DNA of 64,000 nucleotides from Bacillota bacterium (GTDB lineage Bacteria; Bacillota; DSM-12270; Thermacetogeniales; Thermacetogeniaceae): the NCBI GenBank assembly GCA_029907475.1, contig JARYLU010000001.1, forward strand, positions 124,001-188,000. The letters are read 5' to 3'. Under the pieces are notes generated by a model. That model was not told the origin of the DNA and ran no database searches. It saw nothing but the letters and a program-made list of their open reading frames with translations. Below, in pieces: positions 52,703-60,791 of this stretch. Both the position numbers and the translations under genes were made by a program. How positions within the stretch are numbered: the first letter of the stretch is position 1; every line of letters begins with the position of its first letter.

Positions 52703-54633
52703 GTTCCTCCGGACTTGGAATAATGCAATCCTACCAGCAGATGCAAAAAGAAGCTTTACAGAAATTTGAGGCTTTGAGAGAAAAGCCGCTCGTCCTGGTT
52801 GGGACGGCAACCTGCGGAAGAGCTGCCGGTGCGCTAAATGTTTTAGCCGCTTTTCAGAACGAAATTAGCCGGAATCAACTTGACGCCCGGCTAAGAGAAG
52901 TAGGTTGCATGGGACATTGCTATGCAGAACCAATGGTTATCATTTATAAGCCGGGGTTCCCCCCTCTTTGCTATGGACCCGTTGATGAAGGAATGGCCAG
53001 TCGTTTGGTTGTGGATTTTCTCATTAACGACGACCCCTGCTTTGAGTTTGCCATCGCGGCCCTTGAGCCTAACGATTTTTTTCCGACCTTTTCCGATTAC
53101 CCGCGCGGTATCTATGAAAATAAAATCATTTTGGCAGACTGCGGTTTAATCGATCCAGAAGACATTGACCAGTACCTCGCACATGATGGTTACGAGGCTC
53201 TGGCACGAGTTTTAAATATGGATCCTGTTGCCGTAATCGAAGAGATCAAAAATTCTAAACTACGGGGACGGGGTGGTGCAGGCTTTCCTACCGGGATCAA
53301 ATGGGAAACGTGTAACAATGCTCCCGGTGCACCCAAATATGTTATCTGCAATGCCGACGAAGGAGACCCGGGTGCCTTCATGGATCGCGCTCTGCTGGAG
53401 TCAAACCCCCATCAAGTTTTAGAGGGTTTGGCCATTGCCGCCTATGCCATCGGAGCCTCGCAAGGTTACATCTATGTCCGGGCGGAATATCCCCTGGCGG
53501 TAGCGCGGGTCCAGACGGCCCTCAAACAAGCTCGTGAGAGAGGATTATTAGGGGAATCTATTTTAGGAGGCGACTTTAGTTTTGACATCAAAATTTTCCA
53601 GGGTTCTGGTGCTTTTGTCTGTGGCGAAGAAACTGCATTGATTGCCTCCATTGAAGGAAGCGCCGGCGTACCTAACAACCGCCCTCCTTACCCCGCCACC
53701 TCCGGACTGCGAGGGAAGCCTACCGTGATTAATAATGTTAAGACTCTATCTTATGTTCCCCATATTATCCGACAGGGAGCGGATTGGTTCAAGAGCATCG
53801 GCACGCCTAACAGCCCCGGGACTGCCGTTTTTGCACTTGCCGGAAAAGTGAGTAATACCGGTTTAGCAGAGGTTCCGATGGGTACTACAATAAGGCAACT
53901 GGTGTTTGACGTAGGGAACGGAATTAAAAATGACAAAAAGTTCAAAGCTGTCCAAATTGGCGGCCCTTCGGGTGGTTGTCTGCCCGAAAGTGCCCTGGAT
54001 ATTCCGATTGATTTCGATTCTCTGCAGCAAGCGGGCGCGATGATGGGATCGGGGGGACTAGTTGTTTTAGATGAAGATGACTGTATGGTAGAAATAGCCC
54101 GGTTTTTCTTGGATTTTACCCAAAAAGAATCGTGCGGGAAATGCACTTTTTGCCGTTTGGGGACGAAACAGATGTTGGATATTCTCACGGATATAACAAG
54201 GGGACAGGGGAAACAAGAGGATATCGAGCTTCTCTTAGAGTTGGCAGAAGACATCAAAGCCGGCTCGTTATGCGGTTTAGGTAAAACTGCTCCGAATCCC
54301 GTCTTAACCACAATTCGGTATTTCCGTGATGAATATGAAGCTCATATTCAAGAGGGGCGTTGCCCGGCCTTAATGTGCAAAGATTTAATTACGTATTATA
54401 TCGTGCCCGAGAAATGCAGCAAACTTTGTAATGTTTGTATTGGAAGCTGTCCGGTAGAGGCTATTTTTACGAGGCCCGATATGCTTAAAGCCATCTATCT
54501 AGATAAATGTGTGAAATGTAACAGTTGTATGGTAGCCTGTCCGCCTCAGTACCAGGCTGTTATCAAAATATCTCCACCTGTTGTGGAGGAGGGTGATAAA
54601 GCGGATGAGCAAGCTAGTGACAATAACCATTGA
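52699..54633 (+). CDS. NuoF/HydB-like NADH-binding flavoprotein subunit
   Basis: Product of 644 residues. Domain order: thioredoxin-like [2Fe-2S] domain (VLVGTATCGRAAGA, VGCMGHCYAEP, about 20-125); NuoF core with the FMN/NADH loops LRGRGGAGFPTGIKW, CNADEGDPGAFMDR and GAFVCGEETALIASIEG; [4Fe-4S] binding ESCGKCTFCRLGT; and a C-terminal two-cluster ferredoxin domain. The first ferredoxin motif reads CSKLCNVCIGSCP (CxxxC rather than CxxC), the second CVKCNSCMVACP. This is the architecture of HydB of electron-bifurcating hydrogenases and of similar NAD-linked formate dehydrogenases. GTG start overlaps the previous stop; ATG 52723 is an alternative. Confidence 0.94.
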   Translation: MSSSGLGIMQSYQQMQKEALQKFEALREKPLVLVGTATCGRAAGALNVLAAFQNEISRNQLDARLREVGCMGHCYAEPMVIIYKPGFPPLCYGPVDEGMASRLVVDFLINDDPCFEFAIAALEPNDFFPTFSDYPRGIYENKIILADCGLIDPEDIDQYLAHDGYEALARVLNMDPVAVIEEIKNSKLRGRGGAGFPTGIKWETCNNAPGAPKYVICNADEGDPGAFMDRALLESNPHQVLEGLAIAAYAIGASQGYIYVRAEYPLAVARVQTALKQARERGLLGESILGGDFSFDIKIFQGSGAFVCGEETALIASIEGSAGVPNNRPPYPATSGLRGKPTVINNVKTLSYVPHIIRQGADWFKSIGTPNSPGTAVFALAGKVSNTGLAEVPMGTTIRQLVFDVGNGIKNDKKFKAVQIGGPSGGCLPESALDIPIDFDSLQQAGAMMGSGGLVVLDEDDCMVEIARFFLDFTQKESCGKCTFCRLGTKQMLDILTDITRGQGKQEDIELLLELAEDIKAGSLCGLGKTAPNPVLTTIRYFRDEYEAHIQEGRCPALMCKDLITYYIVPEKCSKLCNVCIGSCPVEAIFTRPDMLKAIYLDKCVKCNSCMVACPPQYQAVIKISPPVVEEGDKADEQASDNNH

Positions 54634-55273
54634 CGATAAGGAATTGAAAGTTCCGGAAGGGGAGATCTTGCTGTGGGTAGCCCTGAATCAAGGGATATAT
54701 ATTCCCCATCTGTGCGGAATTAGAGAAGCAGAGCGACCTGCCGCGAGCTGCCGGCTTTGTTTTGTTGAAATTGAAGGGATACCCAATCCGGTTACAGCTT
54801 GTACTCAATCGGTGAGGGAGGGAATGAAGGTGAGAACACGTACACCCAGGGTCGACAGGCTGGTTCGAACGGCATTTGAGTTGCTTCTCTCAAATCATTC
54901 CTTGGGTTGCGCAAAATGCCCAAAAAATCGTAATTGCGAGTTGCAGAGGATTGCTAAGGAGCGGGGCTTGAAGCTTAAACTTACCCGTCTGAGACCGCTC
55001 CTCAAAGAAGTTTCGAAAGATGAGACCCCGGACGCTTTTATTTTCGATCCTAACAGATGTGTACTTTGTGGCCGGTGTGTTTGGGTAGATCACTTTCAGG
55101 TTAATGTGGGGGCGATCGGTTTTATCCGGCGGGGAATGGAACGCAAGGTTGCGACTTTTGGGGAACTTAAACTTGGGGAATCTCGTTGTACCCAGTGTGG
55201 CGAATGCGTAAAGGTTTGTCCGGTAGGGGCCCTCAGCTTTAAGGAACAAAATCAAGAGTGCAGGGGAGGTTAA
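54605..55273 (+). CDS. NuoG/HydA N-terminal-like iron-sulfur protein without catalytic domain
   Basis: Product of 222 residues. It opens with a [2Fe-2S] ferredoxin domain (IYIPHLCGIREAERPAASC, RLCFVEIEG, VTACTQ), then the His-Cys3 cluster region NHSLGCAKCPKNRNCELQ, then two further [4Fe-4S] motifs: CVLCGRCVWVD, in which the fourth cysteine is aspartate, and CTQCGECVKVCPVGA, which is complete. It ends where HydA H-cluster or FdhA molybdopterin domains would begin. It therefore serves as an electron-transfer subunit for a catalytic protein encoded elsewhere. ATG 54605 lies inside the NuoF-like gene (29-base overlap). Confidence 0.9.
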   Translation: MSKLVTITIDDKELKVPEGEILLWVALNQGIYIPHLCGIREAERPAASCRLCFVEIEGIPNPVTACTQSVREGMKVRTRTPRVDRLVRTAFELLLSNHSLGCAKCPKNRNCELQRIAKERGLKLKLTRLRPLLKEVSKDETPDAFIFDPNRCVLCGRCVWVDHFQVNVGAIGFIRRGMERKVATFGELKLGESRCTQCGECVKVCPVGALSFKEQNQECRGG

Positions 55274-55334
55274 GGAAAGGGAAGGGGGGCCGATTTTTCA
55301 GGTAAACCGTGTGAAACAGGATCCAAAACAAGGA

Positions 55335-55357
55335 GCCGGGGGTCAATTACCCCCGGC
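55335..55357. terminator. Hairpin between the NuoG-like gene and the SASP gene
   Basis: GCCGGGGGT (55335-55343) with ACCCCCGGC (55349-55357), five-base loop. On the minus strand TCCTTGTTTT follows, so it likely terminates the SASP transcript and possibly also the plus-strand operon. Confidence 0.65.
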
Positions 55358-55370
55358 GGGTGCATAGGTT

Positions 55371-55562
55371 TTACGAGCGGTATCGGTTCTCTGTCTGGAG
55401 ACTTCTTTCGGCCCGTTCAATGGCTAGTCTGACAAGCCCACCACAGTAGCGAGATGGGACGCCTCCCCACCCTTCACGCTGGACAATGTCGGCTACTCCC
55501 ATCTCTTTGGCCAGTTCCCACTTGAGTGCTTCAGACATTAAACCTCGATTTCTACGCCCCAT
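55371..55562 (-). CDS. sspA: Alpha/beta-type small acid-soluble spore protein
   Basis: Product of 63 residues on the minus strand. The two SASP signatures are present: LKWELAKEMGVADIVQREGWGG near the middle (seen here as LKWELAKEMGVAD and REGWGG) and CGGLVRLAIERAE at the end. The germination protease site is around the E-x-A-x-E-x-G segment. It binds and protects DNA in dormant spores. AAGGGGG precedes the ATG at the proper distance. It shows that the organism forms endospores or has forebears that did. Confidence 0.93.
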   Translation of the reverse strand: MGRRNRGLMSEALKWELAKEMGVADIVQREGWGGVPSRYCGGLVRLAIERAERSLQTENRYRS

Positions 55563-55661
55563 AAGAACCCCCTTTTTTATGCACCTATTATTATTCTTTA
55601 AGTCTTAGTAAGTTTTATACTAACTGTTTCTATATGTAGAGTTATATCATGTCAATAGATT

Positions 55662-55810
55662 TTACAGGTCCACTTCCAGCGCCCCAGGCCGTTCCTTATC
55701 CCAGGTCGCTTCCGACCGGGACTTCAGGTCGCAGCCTTGAAAGAGATTATTTCCTGACCTTACCAGCCTCCCTTGGGAGAATCCCGCCTGCAAGGATCCA
55801 GGAACTACAG
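55662..55810 (-). pseudogene. Possible remnant of an integrase-type transposase
   Basis: The minus-strand frame ending at 55662 contains LKSRSEATWDKERPGALEVDL, reminiscent of the W-x-D-x-RPG-x-x-E-x-D-L element at the first catalytic aspartate of rve-type DDE transposases. It stops right after this element and has nothing recognisable upstream before the repeat at 55808. It is at best a scar; the similarity is short and judged by eye. Confidence 0.3.
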
Positions 55811-55870
55811 TTAAGATTTTACCGAAAGTGAGCCATTTCCCGCTTAGTAAGATTTTAGCTGAGTGAGCGC
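55808..55870. repeat. Dispersed repeat, copy B (possible insertion-sequence end scar)
   Basis: TTAAGATTTTACC, AGTGAGCCATTTCCC and TTAGTAAGATTTTAG in order, aligning with copy A at 26621-26680 over about 60 bases with a few differences. It stands next to the putative transposase remnant and directly before the promoter at 55877. Confidence 0.6.
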
Positions 55871-55876
55871 GGGATT

Positions 55877-55905
55877 TTGACTTCAATAGTAATTTATAAT
55901 ATAAT
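55877..55905 (+). promoter_or_regulatory. Sigma-A-type promoter of the EF-G-like gene
   Basis: TTGACT at 55877, 17-base spacer, TATAAT at 55900 (an overlapping TATAAT lies five bases before it). It starts seven bases after repeat copy B; about 100 bases of leader separate it from the coding start. Confidence 0.8.
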
Positions 55906-56004
55906 ATTAACCAATGTAATGCTTAAATTCTTATTTTGTTTGAGAAAGCGTCCAAAGCGACGTATTTTCGCGTTTAGCCTAGATTTTGGAGGAGGGACCA
56001 TTAA

Positions 56005-58047
56005 TTGAAAGTCTATGAAACATTCCGTTTACGTAATTTAGCCGTAATAGGACATGGGGGCTCAGGAAAAACATCTCTTGTAGAAGCGATGCTTTTTAAC
56101 GCAGGTCATACAACTCGCCTCGGAAAAGTTGACGAGGGAACGGCGACAACCGACTTTTTTCCCGAAGAAATTAGACGAAAAATTTCTGTAAATACGGCTA
56201 CTGCTCCTTGCGAATGGAGAGATTGTAAAATTAACCTCCTGGATACTCCCGGTTATTCTGATTTTTTTGGTGAAGTAAAAGGGGCATTACGGATTGTTGA
56301 AAGCGTGTTAGTAGTACTCTGCGCTGTTTCGGGGGTTGAAGTTCAAACAGAAATCGGTTGGCAGGAAGCAAGCAAATCTAATCTGTCTAAAATTGCTTTT
56401 ATTAATAAAATGGACCGGGAAAATGCAAACTTTGTTCGCGTCATACAACAAATGAAAGATAGTTTTGGGGGCAATATTATCCCTGTCCAGTTACCAATTG
56501 GTTCCGAGGCGCAGTTCTCAGGTATTATCGATCTGCTGAGAATGAAGGCTTACTATTATAACTCCAAAGAGGGTACTTACCAGGAGCAACCGATTCCCGA
56601 TGATTTACTGTCTCAAGCTGAAGCCGGCCGGGAGGCGCTAACGGAGGCCGTTGCGGAGGCCGATGACGATCTCCTCATGAAATATTTAGATGGGGAACCA
56701 CTGACTGATGAAGAAATTTTCGAAGCACTCAAGAAAAGTTTTAAAACAAATAATGTTATTCCCGTATTATGCGGTTCTGCCGTGAACAATATTGGAGTTA
56801 GGCACCTGCTTGACTTTCTTGTAAATGTTATACCTTCTCCGGCTGATTTGGCAGAGGATAAGGTTTTAGATCAAGAACCCCTATCCGCTCTTGTTTTTAA
56901 AACCATGGCAGACCCTTATGTTGGTAAGTTAAGTTTTTTCCGCGTTTTTACCGGAACTTTAAAATCTGATAGTGCAGTTTTTAATGCCAACAAAGAAAAA
57001 GAAGAAAGAATCGGGCAACTTTTTGTCATGCGGGGGAAACAACAAGAATCGGTTTCAGAGGTGAAAGCAGGAGATCTTGCTGCTGTCTCGAAATTACAAG
57101 AAACGTCTACAGGAGATACACTCTGTCGTAAAGATAAAGTCGAGATTCTGCCTGGAATAGATTTTCCGTTGCCTACACTTTCGGTTGCAATTGAACCAAA
57201 AAGTAAAGGTGACGAGGATAAGCTCAGCAGTGCAATCGGAAGGTTGCTTGAAGAGGATCCAACTTTGCGGCTCACCAAAAATGTTGAAACAAAAGAAACT
57301 ATTCTTACCGGAATGGGAGAGACGCATTTAGATATTGTTCTTGAGCGCCTTCAACAGAAGTTTGGAGTAGAAATCAACTCGCGGGTACCACGGGTACCAT
57401 ACCGTGAGACAATTCGTGGAACCGTTCAGCAAGAAGGAAAATACAAGAAACAAACAGGTGGCCGCGGTCAATACGGGCATGTATTCTTGACTTTAGGACC
57501 TCTTCACGACCAAGCCTTTCTTTTTGAAGAAAAAATATTTGGGGGAGCTGTTCCAAGACAGTATATTCCTGCAGTAGAAAAAGGTATACGGGAAGCTTTG
57601 AACGAAGGTGTTTTGGCGGGTTATCCCGTAACAGGTGTTAAGGTCACGCTTTACGATGGATCTTTCCACCCGGTTGACTCTTCTGAAATGGCTTTCAAAA
57701 TCGCGGCCTCAATGGCCTTTAAAAAAGGTGCAGAAAAAGCAGATCCCGTTCTTTTAGAGCCGATCATGAATGTCGAAGTTACAGTTCCTGAACAATTTAT
57801 GGGAGATATTATCGGAGATCTCAACGGTAAGCGTGGCCGAATTTTGGGCATGGAACCCAAAGAGGATGGGGTTCAGGTAATTCGTGCCCAGGTTCCCCTG
57901 GCTGAGCTTTCGGACTATGCGATTGCTTTAAAATCCATTACCCAAGGGCGCGGTTCTTTTAAAATGGACTTTGCTCAATACGAAGAAGTTCCTGCCCGCC
58001 TTGCAGAAGAGATTATTGCAAAACGTAAAGCCGAACAAGAAAAATAG
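56005..58047 (+). CDS. fusA: Elongation factor G-like GTPase (EF-G2 type)
   Basis: Product of 680 residues with all EF-G domains. The P-loop is AVIGHGGSGKTSLVEAML instead of AHIDAGKTT of canonical EF-G, the switch II motif is LLDTPGYSDF, and the base-specificity motif is FINKMDRENAN. Domain IV has GGRGQYGHVF and the C-terminal domain has EPIMNVEVTVPEQFMGDIIGDLNGKRG. The P-loop variant places it in the EF-G2/EF-G-like group whose role (translocation, ribosome rescue or other) is less defined than that of EF-G. The main fusA is expected in the str operon elsewhere. TTG start with GGAGGAGGG upstream. Confidence 0.93.
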   Translation: MKVYETFRLRNLAVIGHGGSGKTSLVEAMLFNAGHTTRLGKVDEGTATTDFFPEEIRRKISVNTATAPCEWRDCKINLLDTPGYSDFFGEVKGALRIVESVLVVLCAVSGVEVQTEIGWQEASKSNLSKIAFINKMDRENANFVRVIQQMKDSFGGNIIPVQLPIGSEAQFSGIIDLLRMKAYYYNSKEGTYQEQPIPDDLLSQAEAGREALTEAVAEADDDLLMKYLDGEPLTDEEIFEALKKSFKTNNVIPVLCGSAVNNIGVRHLLDFLVNVIPSPADLAEDKVLDQEPLSALVFKTMADPYVGKLSFFRVFTGTLKSDSAVFNANKEKEERIGQLFVMRGKQQESVSEVKAGDLAAVSKLQETSTGDTLCRKDKVEILPGIDFPLPTLSVAIEPKSKGDEDKLSSAIGRLLEEDPTLRLTKNVETKETILTGMGETHLDIVLERLQQKFGVEINSRVPRVPYRETIRGTVQQEGKYKKQTGGRGQYGHVFLTLGPLHDQAFLFEEKIFGGAVPRQYIPAVEKGIREALNEGVLAGYPVTGVKVTLYDGSFHPVDSSEMAFKIAASMAFKKGAEKADPVLLEPIMNVEVTVPEQFMGDIIGDLNGKRGRILGMEPKEDGVQVIRAQVPLAELSDYAIALKSITQGRGSFKMDFAQYEEVPARLAEEIIAKRKAEQEK

Positions 58048-58070
58048 ATAAGTTATTTATCCTTTCTTTT

Positions 58071-58102
58071 AAGCTATAGTGAAGCCACTATGGCTTTTTT
58101 TG
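58071..58102 (+). terminator. Rho-independent terminator after the EF-G-like gene
   Basis: AGCTATAGTG and CACTATGGCT around a short loop, followed by seven T. Also near the end of convergent dinB. Confidence 0.8.
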
Positions 58103-58108
58103 TTTCCT

Positions 58109-59302
58109 TTAGTTTTCGCTTCGCAGATACTGAAAACATCCTCCTGTCAAAGAAACAGCTCGAAAAAGAGTTGTCCTCCCAAACCGGTTTCTTACCAGGT
58201 CGCATGCTTTTGCGAGCTTTTTTAGTTTTTCCTTTTCTCTGAACAGGTCTGGTTGCTCGATCCTTTGGGGAATAAGATTGGCAAGGGTTATTCCTGCAAG
58301 GCGGATTGGCCACGTGGCAGTCCAGTGTTTTTTTAGTAAGGCCGAAGCTACCTGGAAAATTTCTGGAGAAAGGTTAGTATATTCATCGAGTGTCTGCATT
58401 CGGGACAACCAGGAAAAGTTGGGGTCTTTCAAATTTAGAATAACAGTTTTTCCCAGATACCCTCTGGTTCTTGCGCGGTAGCTTACCAAGTCTGCCAGTT
58501 CTAAAAGAACCACTTTAATTTCATCTCCCCGGTAATCCCGAGGCAAAGTAATTTGCTGACCGATGCTTTTTACTTGATTAAAGCTATTAGGGTCAACAGG
58601 GCTTGAATCTATACCATTTGCACTTAACCATAAAATCTCTCCATTTAGTCCAAACTTGCGCTTGAGAATATTGGACGGAAATCTGGCCAAGTCTCCAATT
58701 GTATGGATATTGAGTTTGTGTAAATGCTGTTCATAGCGGGGTCCTACCCCAAAAAGCTCACGTATGGGGAGAGGCCACAGGAGAAAGGGGACATCCCGGT
58801 GATGAATTACCGTCAACCCATCGGGCTTTTCCAAATCAGCGGCCATTTTTGCCAGCAGTTTATTTGGCCCGATTCCGATACTGCAAGTTATATTTAGTTC
58901 TTGTCGGATTTGCTTTTTTAATTGTTGGGCGATAGCCACCGGGGAACCAAAAAGTTTCTGGCAACCTGTGACATCCAGAAAGGCCTCATCAATAGAAAAG
59001 GGTTCAATGAGAGGGGTAAAGTCCTGCATGATCCGCAAGATCTGGCTGGAAAAACGAGTGTAAAGGTGGTATTGAGGTTTGATAAAAAACCCCTTTGGGC
59101 ATAGCTGCCGTGCCTCCCATACTGTCATGCCTGTTTTTACACCCTTTCTTTTGGCTTCATAACTGGCCGATAAAACAATCCCATGGCGTTTTTTAGGGTC
59201 CCCCGAAATAATTACAGGTTTACCTCGTAAGTTGAAGTCAAGGGCCTGGTGTACGCTGGCAAAAAAAGAATTCATGTCTGCAAGCAGGATTACCCTTTCC
59301 AT
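58109..59302 (-). CDS. dinB: DNA polymerase IV (Y-family)
   Basis: Product of 397 residues on the minus strand. Y-family motifs: ILLADMNSFFASVHQ (metal aspartate), SASYEAKRKGVKTGM, PFSIDEAFLDVTG (catalytic aspartate and glutamate), CSIGIGPNKLLAKMA, and the helix-hairpin-helix region IRELFGVGPRYEQHL. The little-finger domain follows to the end. It performs error-prone translesion synthesis. The start ATG at 59302 has GGAGGAG seven bases upstream; the frame is open 35 codons further but that stretch covers the promoter and LexA box. Confidence 0.95.
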   Translation of the reverse strand: MERVILLADMNSFFASVHQALDFNLRGKPVIISGDPKKRHGIVLSASYEAKRKGVKTGMTVWEARQLCPKGFFIKPQYHLYTRFSSQILRIMQDFTPLIEPFSIDEAFLDVTGCQKLFGSPVAIAQQLKKQIRQELNITCSIGIGPNKLLAKMAADLEKPDGLTVIHHRDVPFLLWPLPIRELFGVGPRYEQHLHKLNIHTIGDLARFPSNILKRKFGLNGEILWLSANGIDSSPVDPNSFNQVKSIGQQITLPRDYRGDEIKVVLLELADLVSYRARTRGYLGKTVILNLKDPNFSWLSRMQTLDEYTNLSPEIFQVASALLKKHWTATWPIRLAGITLANLIPQRIEQPDLFREKEKLKKLAKACDLVRNRFGRTTLFRAVSLTGGCFQYLRSEN

Positions 59303-59336
59303 AGTATACTCCTCCGAACTGATGTTCTCTAAACCT

Positions 59337-59365
59337 ATCTTATTTCGAACATAAGTTTCTGTCAA
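59337..59365 (-). promoter_or_regulatory. dinB promoter with LexA (SOS) box in the spacer
   Basis: On the minus strand TTGACA (59365-59360), a 17-base spacer and TAAGAT (59342-59337). The spacer contains CGAACATAAGTTTC (plus strand 59346-59359), which fits the Gram-positive LexA consensus CGAACRNRYGTTYC at 13 of 14 positions. LexA bound here would block RNA polymerase, making dinB DNA-damage inducible. Confidence 0.85.
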
Positions 59366-59494
59366 CCCTATTTTTCTCAGCGCAAGGTCTATGCGAGAAT
59401 TCATCACTTCCCGGGTTGATCTCCGTTTGTAAGAAATCCAGGGTTAGAGCGTACATTTGATAGATGCCCTTTTGAGAGAAAGGAGGTGATCTGG

Positions 59495-60154
59495 TTGAGC
59501 AAGAGATTGTTTTTGCCTCTCATATTAACCCTGGCGTTGTTGCTGGTATTCTCTTCCGGAGGGTGGGCAACAGGGGTATCCTTTACAGATACACAGAATC
59601 ACTGGGCTGCCGCCTGGATCGAGTCTGTATCGGCTCAGGGGATTATGTACGGTTTGAGTAACGGACTGTTCGCACCGGATCTGGCGATGACTAGAGCTCA
59701 GTTCGCCGTCACCCTGCATAGGACTTTTAAGTTCGATTACGGAGATTTCAAGTTTATCAAGGCTCCTGTTGTCACAGACTATTTTGATGATGTCAAGCCT
59801 GACAGCTGGTATAGTGAAGCGGTTTTAATGTGCGCCATCAACAACATCTTCACAGTAAATGATCGGAAGTTCAAGCCGGACGAACCCATCACCCGCATTG
59901 AGGCTGCCCAGGCGATAGAGAAAAGTTTTCAGGCTAAAAAAATACAGGTGATCATGATCATGATCTGGCCCATTTACAAAGACATGTCCGAGACCGAAAC
60001 ATCTAAAGTTATTTTTGTCAGCAACACCGGCATCATGAAGGGATGGAACGGTTTTTTCCGGCCATACGACAAGCTGACCAGGGCCGAAGCTGCTGTTGCC
60101 CTGGATCGCACGGCAAAGATCATTCGGGAAAACGAAAAGAAAGCCGAAAAATAA
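59495..60154 (+). CDS. Secreted S-layer homology (SLH) domain protein
   Basis: Product of 219 residues from TTG 59495, preceded by a near-perfect AAAGGAGGTGAT. A signal peptide (LFLPLILTLALLLVFSSGGWA) is followed by three SLH repeats: FTDTQNHWAAAWIESVSAQG...MTRAQFAVTLHRTF, YFDDVKPDSWYSEAVLMC...ITRIEAAQAIEKSF and YKDMSETETSKVIFVSNTG...LTRAEAAVALDRT. SLH triplets bind pyruvylated secondary cell-wall polymers. No further domain is attached, so it may be a small surface-anchored protein or an adaptor. Confidence 0.9.
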   Translation: MSKRLFLPLILTLALLLVFSSGGWATGVSFTDTQNHWAAAWIESVSAQGIMYGLSNGLFAPDLAMTRAQFAVTLHRTFKFDYGDFKFIKAPVVTDYFDDVKPDSWYSEAVLMCAINNIFTVNDRKFKPDEPITRIEAAQAIEKSFQAKKIQVIMIMIWPIYKDMSETETSKVIFVSNTGIMKGWNGFFRPYDKLTRAEAAVALDRTAKIIRENEKKAEK

Positions 60155-60281
60155 GTTCAGTTGTTTATCCTTTGCTTAAAACCGTAATAAACGGCACTAT
60201 CTAAAATTTATCTACTGCTCTTGCTTCCTGATACAGCGCAAAGTGTACGTATAATAAAAAGTTGCTCCTCCGACACCAAGC

Positions 60282-60318
60282 AAATAAATAACGGGGTTGT
60301 TCACCCCGTTATTTATTT
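60282..60318. terminator. Long perfect hairpin after the SLH gene
   Basis: AAATAAATAACGGGG (60282-60296) is fully complementary to CCCCGTTATTTATTT (60304-60318), seven-base loop. T/A-rich on both flanks; works as a terminator in either direction. Confidence 0.85.
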
Positions 60319-60430
60319 ATCGATTATGGGTTAACATTTGCTCCGTAAAAACATATTTTGGAAGAAGAGGATAGATTACGCGACTTTTATGCTTATTTAC
60401 CTTGAATTAAAATGAAAGGAGGAAAAGCAA

Positions 60431-60541
60431 GTGTCTGAGGCTGAGGCAAGCGGGGTTGGGCCTCCATACGACATGAATTATTTCCCGGAGCCGTTGGATG
60501 CAATGTATCCGGATATATGTGGTCTATATCAAAACGATTGA
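60431..60541 (+). CDS. Possible small protein, 36 residues
   Basis: GTG start with AAAGGAGG nine bases upstream. The frame encodes a Pro/Tyr/Glu-rich peptide containing GPPYDMNYFPEPLDAMYPDI and a short end. No family is certain. If one reads the next frame from about 60510, a further open stretch YVVYIKTIDGAVKPRLYWIF to a stop at 60581 follows directly, so a longer protein may have been frame-shifted. The style (Tyr, Pro, Met, acidic) recalls small spore-coat-like proteins, which is speculation. Confidence 0.45.
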   Translation: MSEAEASGVGPPYDMNYFPEPLDAMYPDICGLYQND

Positions 60542-60586
60542 CGGAGCCGTGAAGCCCCGTCTTTACTGGATTTTCTCTTAAATTAT

Positions 60587-60662
60587 TGGCAGGGGAGACA
60601 GGACTCGAACCTGCAACCAACGGATTTGGAGTCCGCTACTCTGCCAATTGAGCTACTCCCCT
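60587..60662 (-). tRNA. tRNA-Trp (anticodon CCA)
   Basis: Minus-strand cloverleaf: acceptor AGGGGAG with CTCCCCT, anticodon stem GCGGA/TCCGT around CTCCAAA giving CCA, T-arm GGTTCGAGTCC, discriminator G and encoded CCA tail. Confidence 0.96.
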
Positions 60663-60791
60663 GCGCTTTTACCGTGTATAATTATAACGAAAAGAAAAAA
60701 AGTTGTCAAAGGTAATATGGGATTAATAAATGGTCATTTATTAGTTTTCAGGAAATAAAAAAAGTGTTAATGATAGAAGGGGAGCGTAGTG

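Noticed and set aside
59945-59965. ATGATCATGATCATGATC tandem repeat in the SLH gene
   Set aside because: It encodes alternating Met/Ile in frame inside the third of the protein and shows no array or regulatory context.
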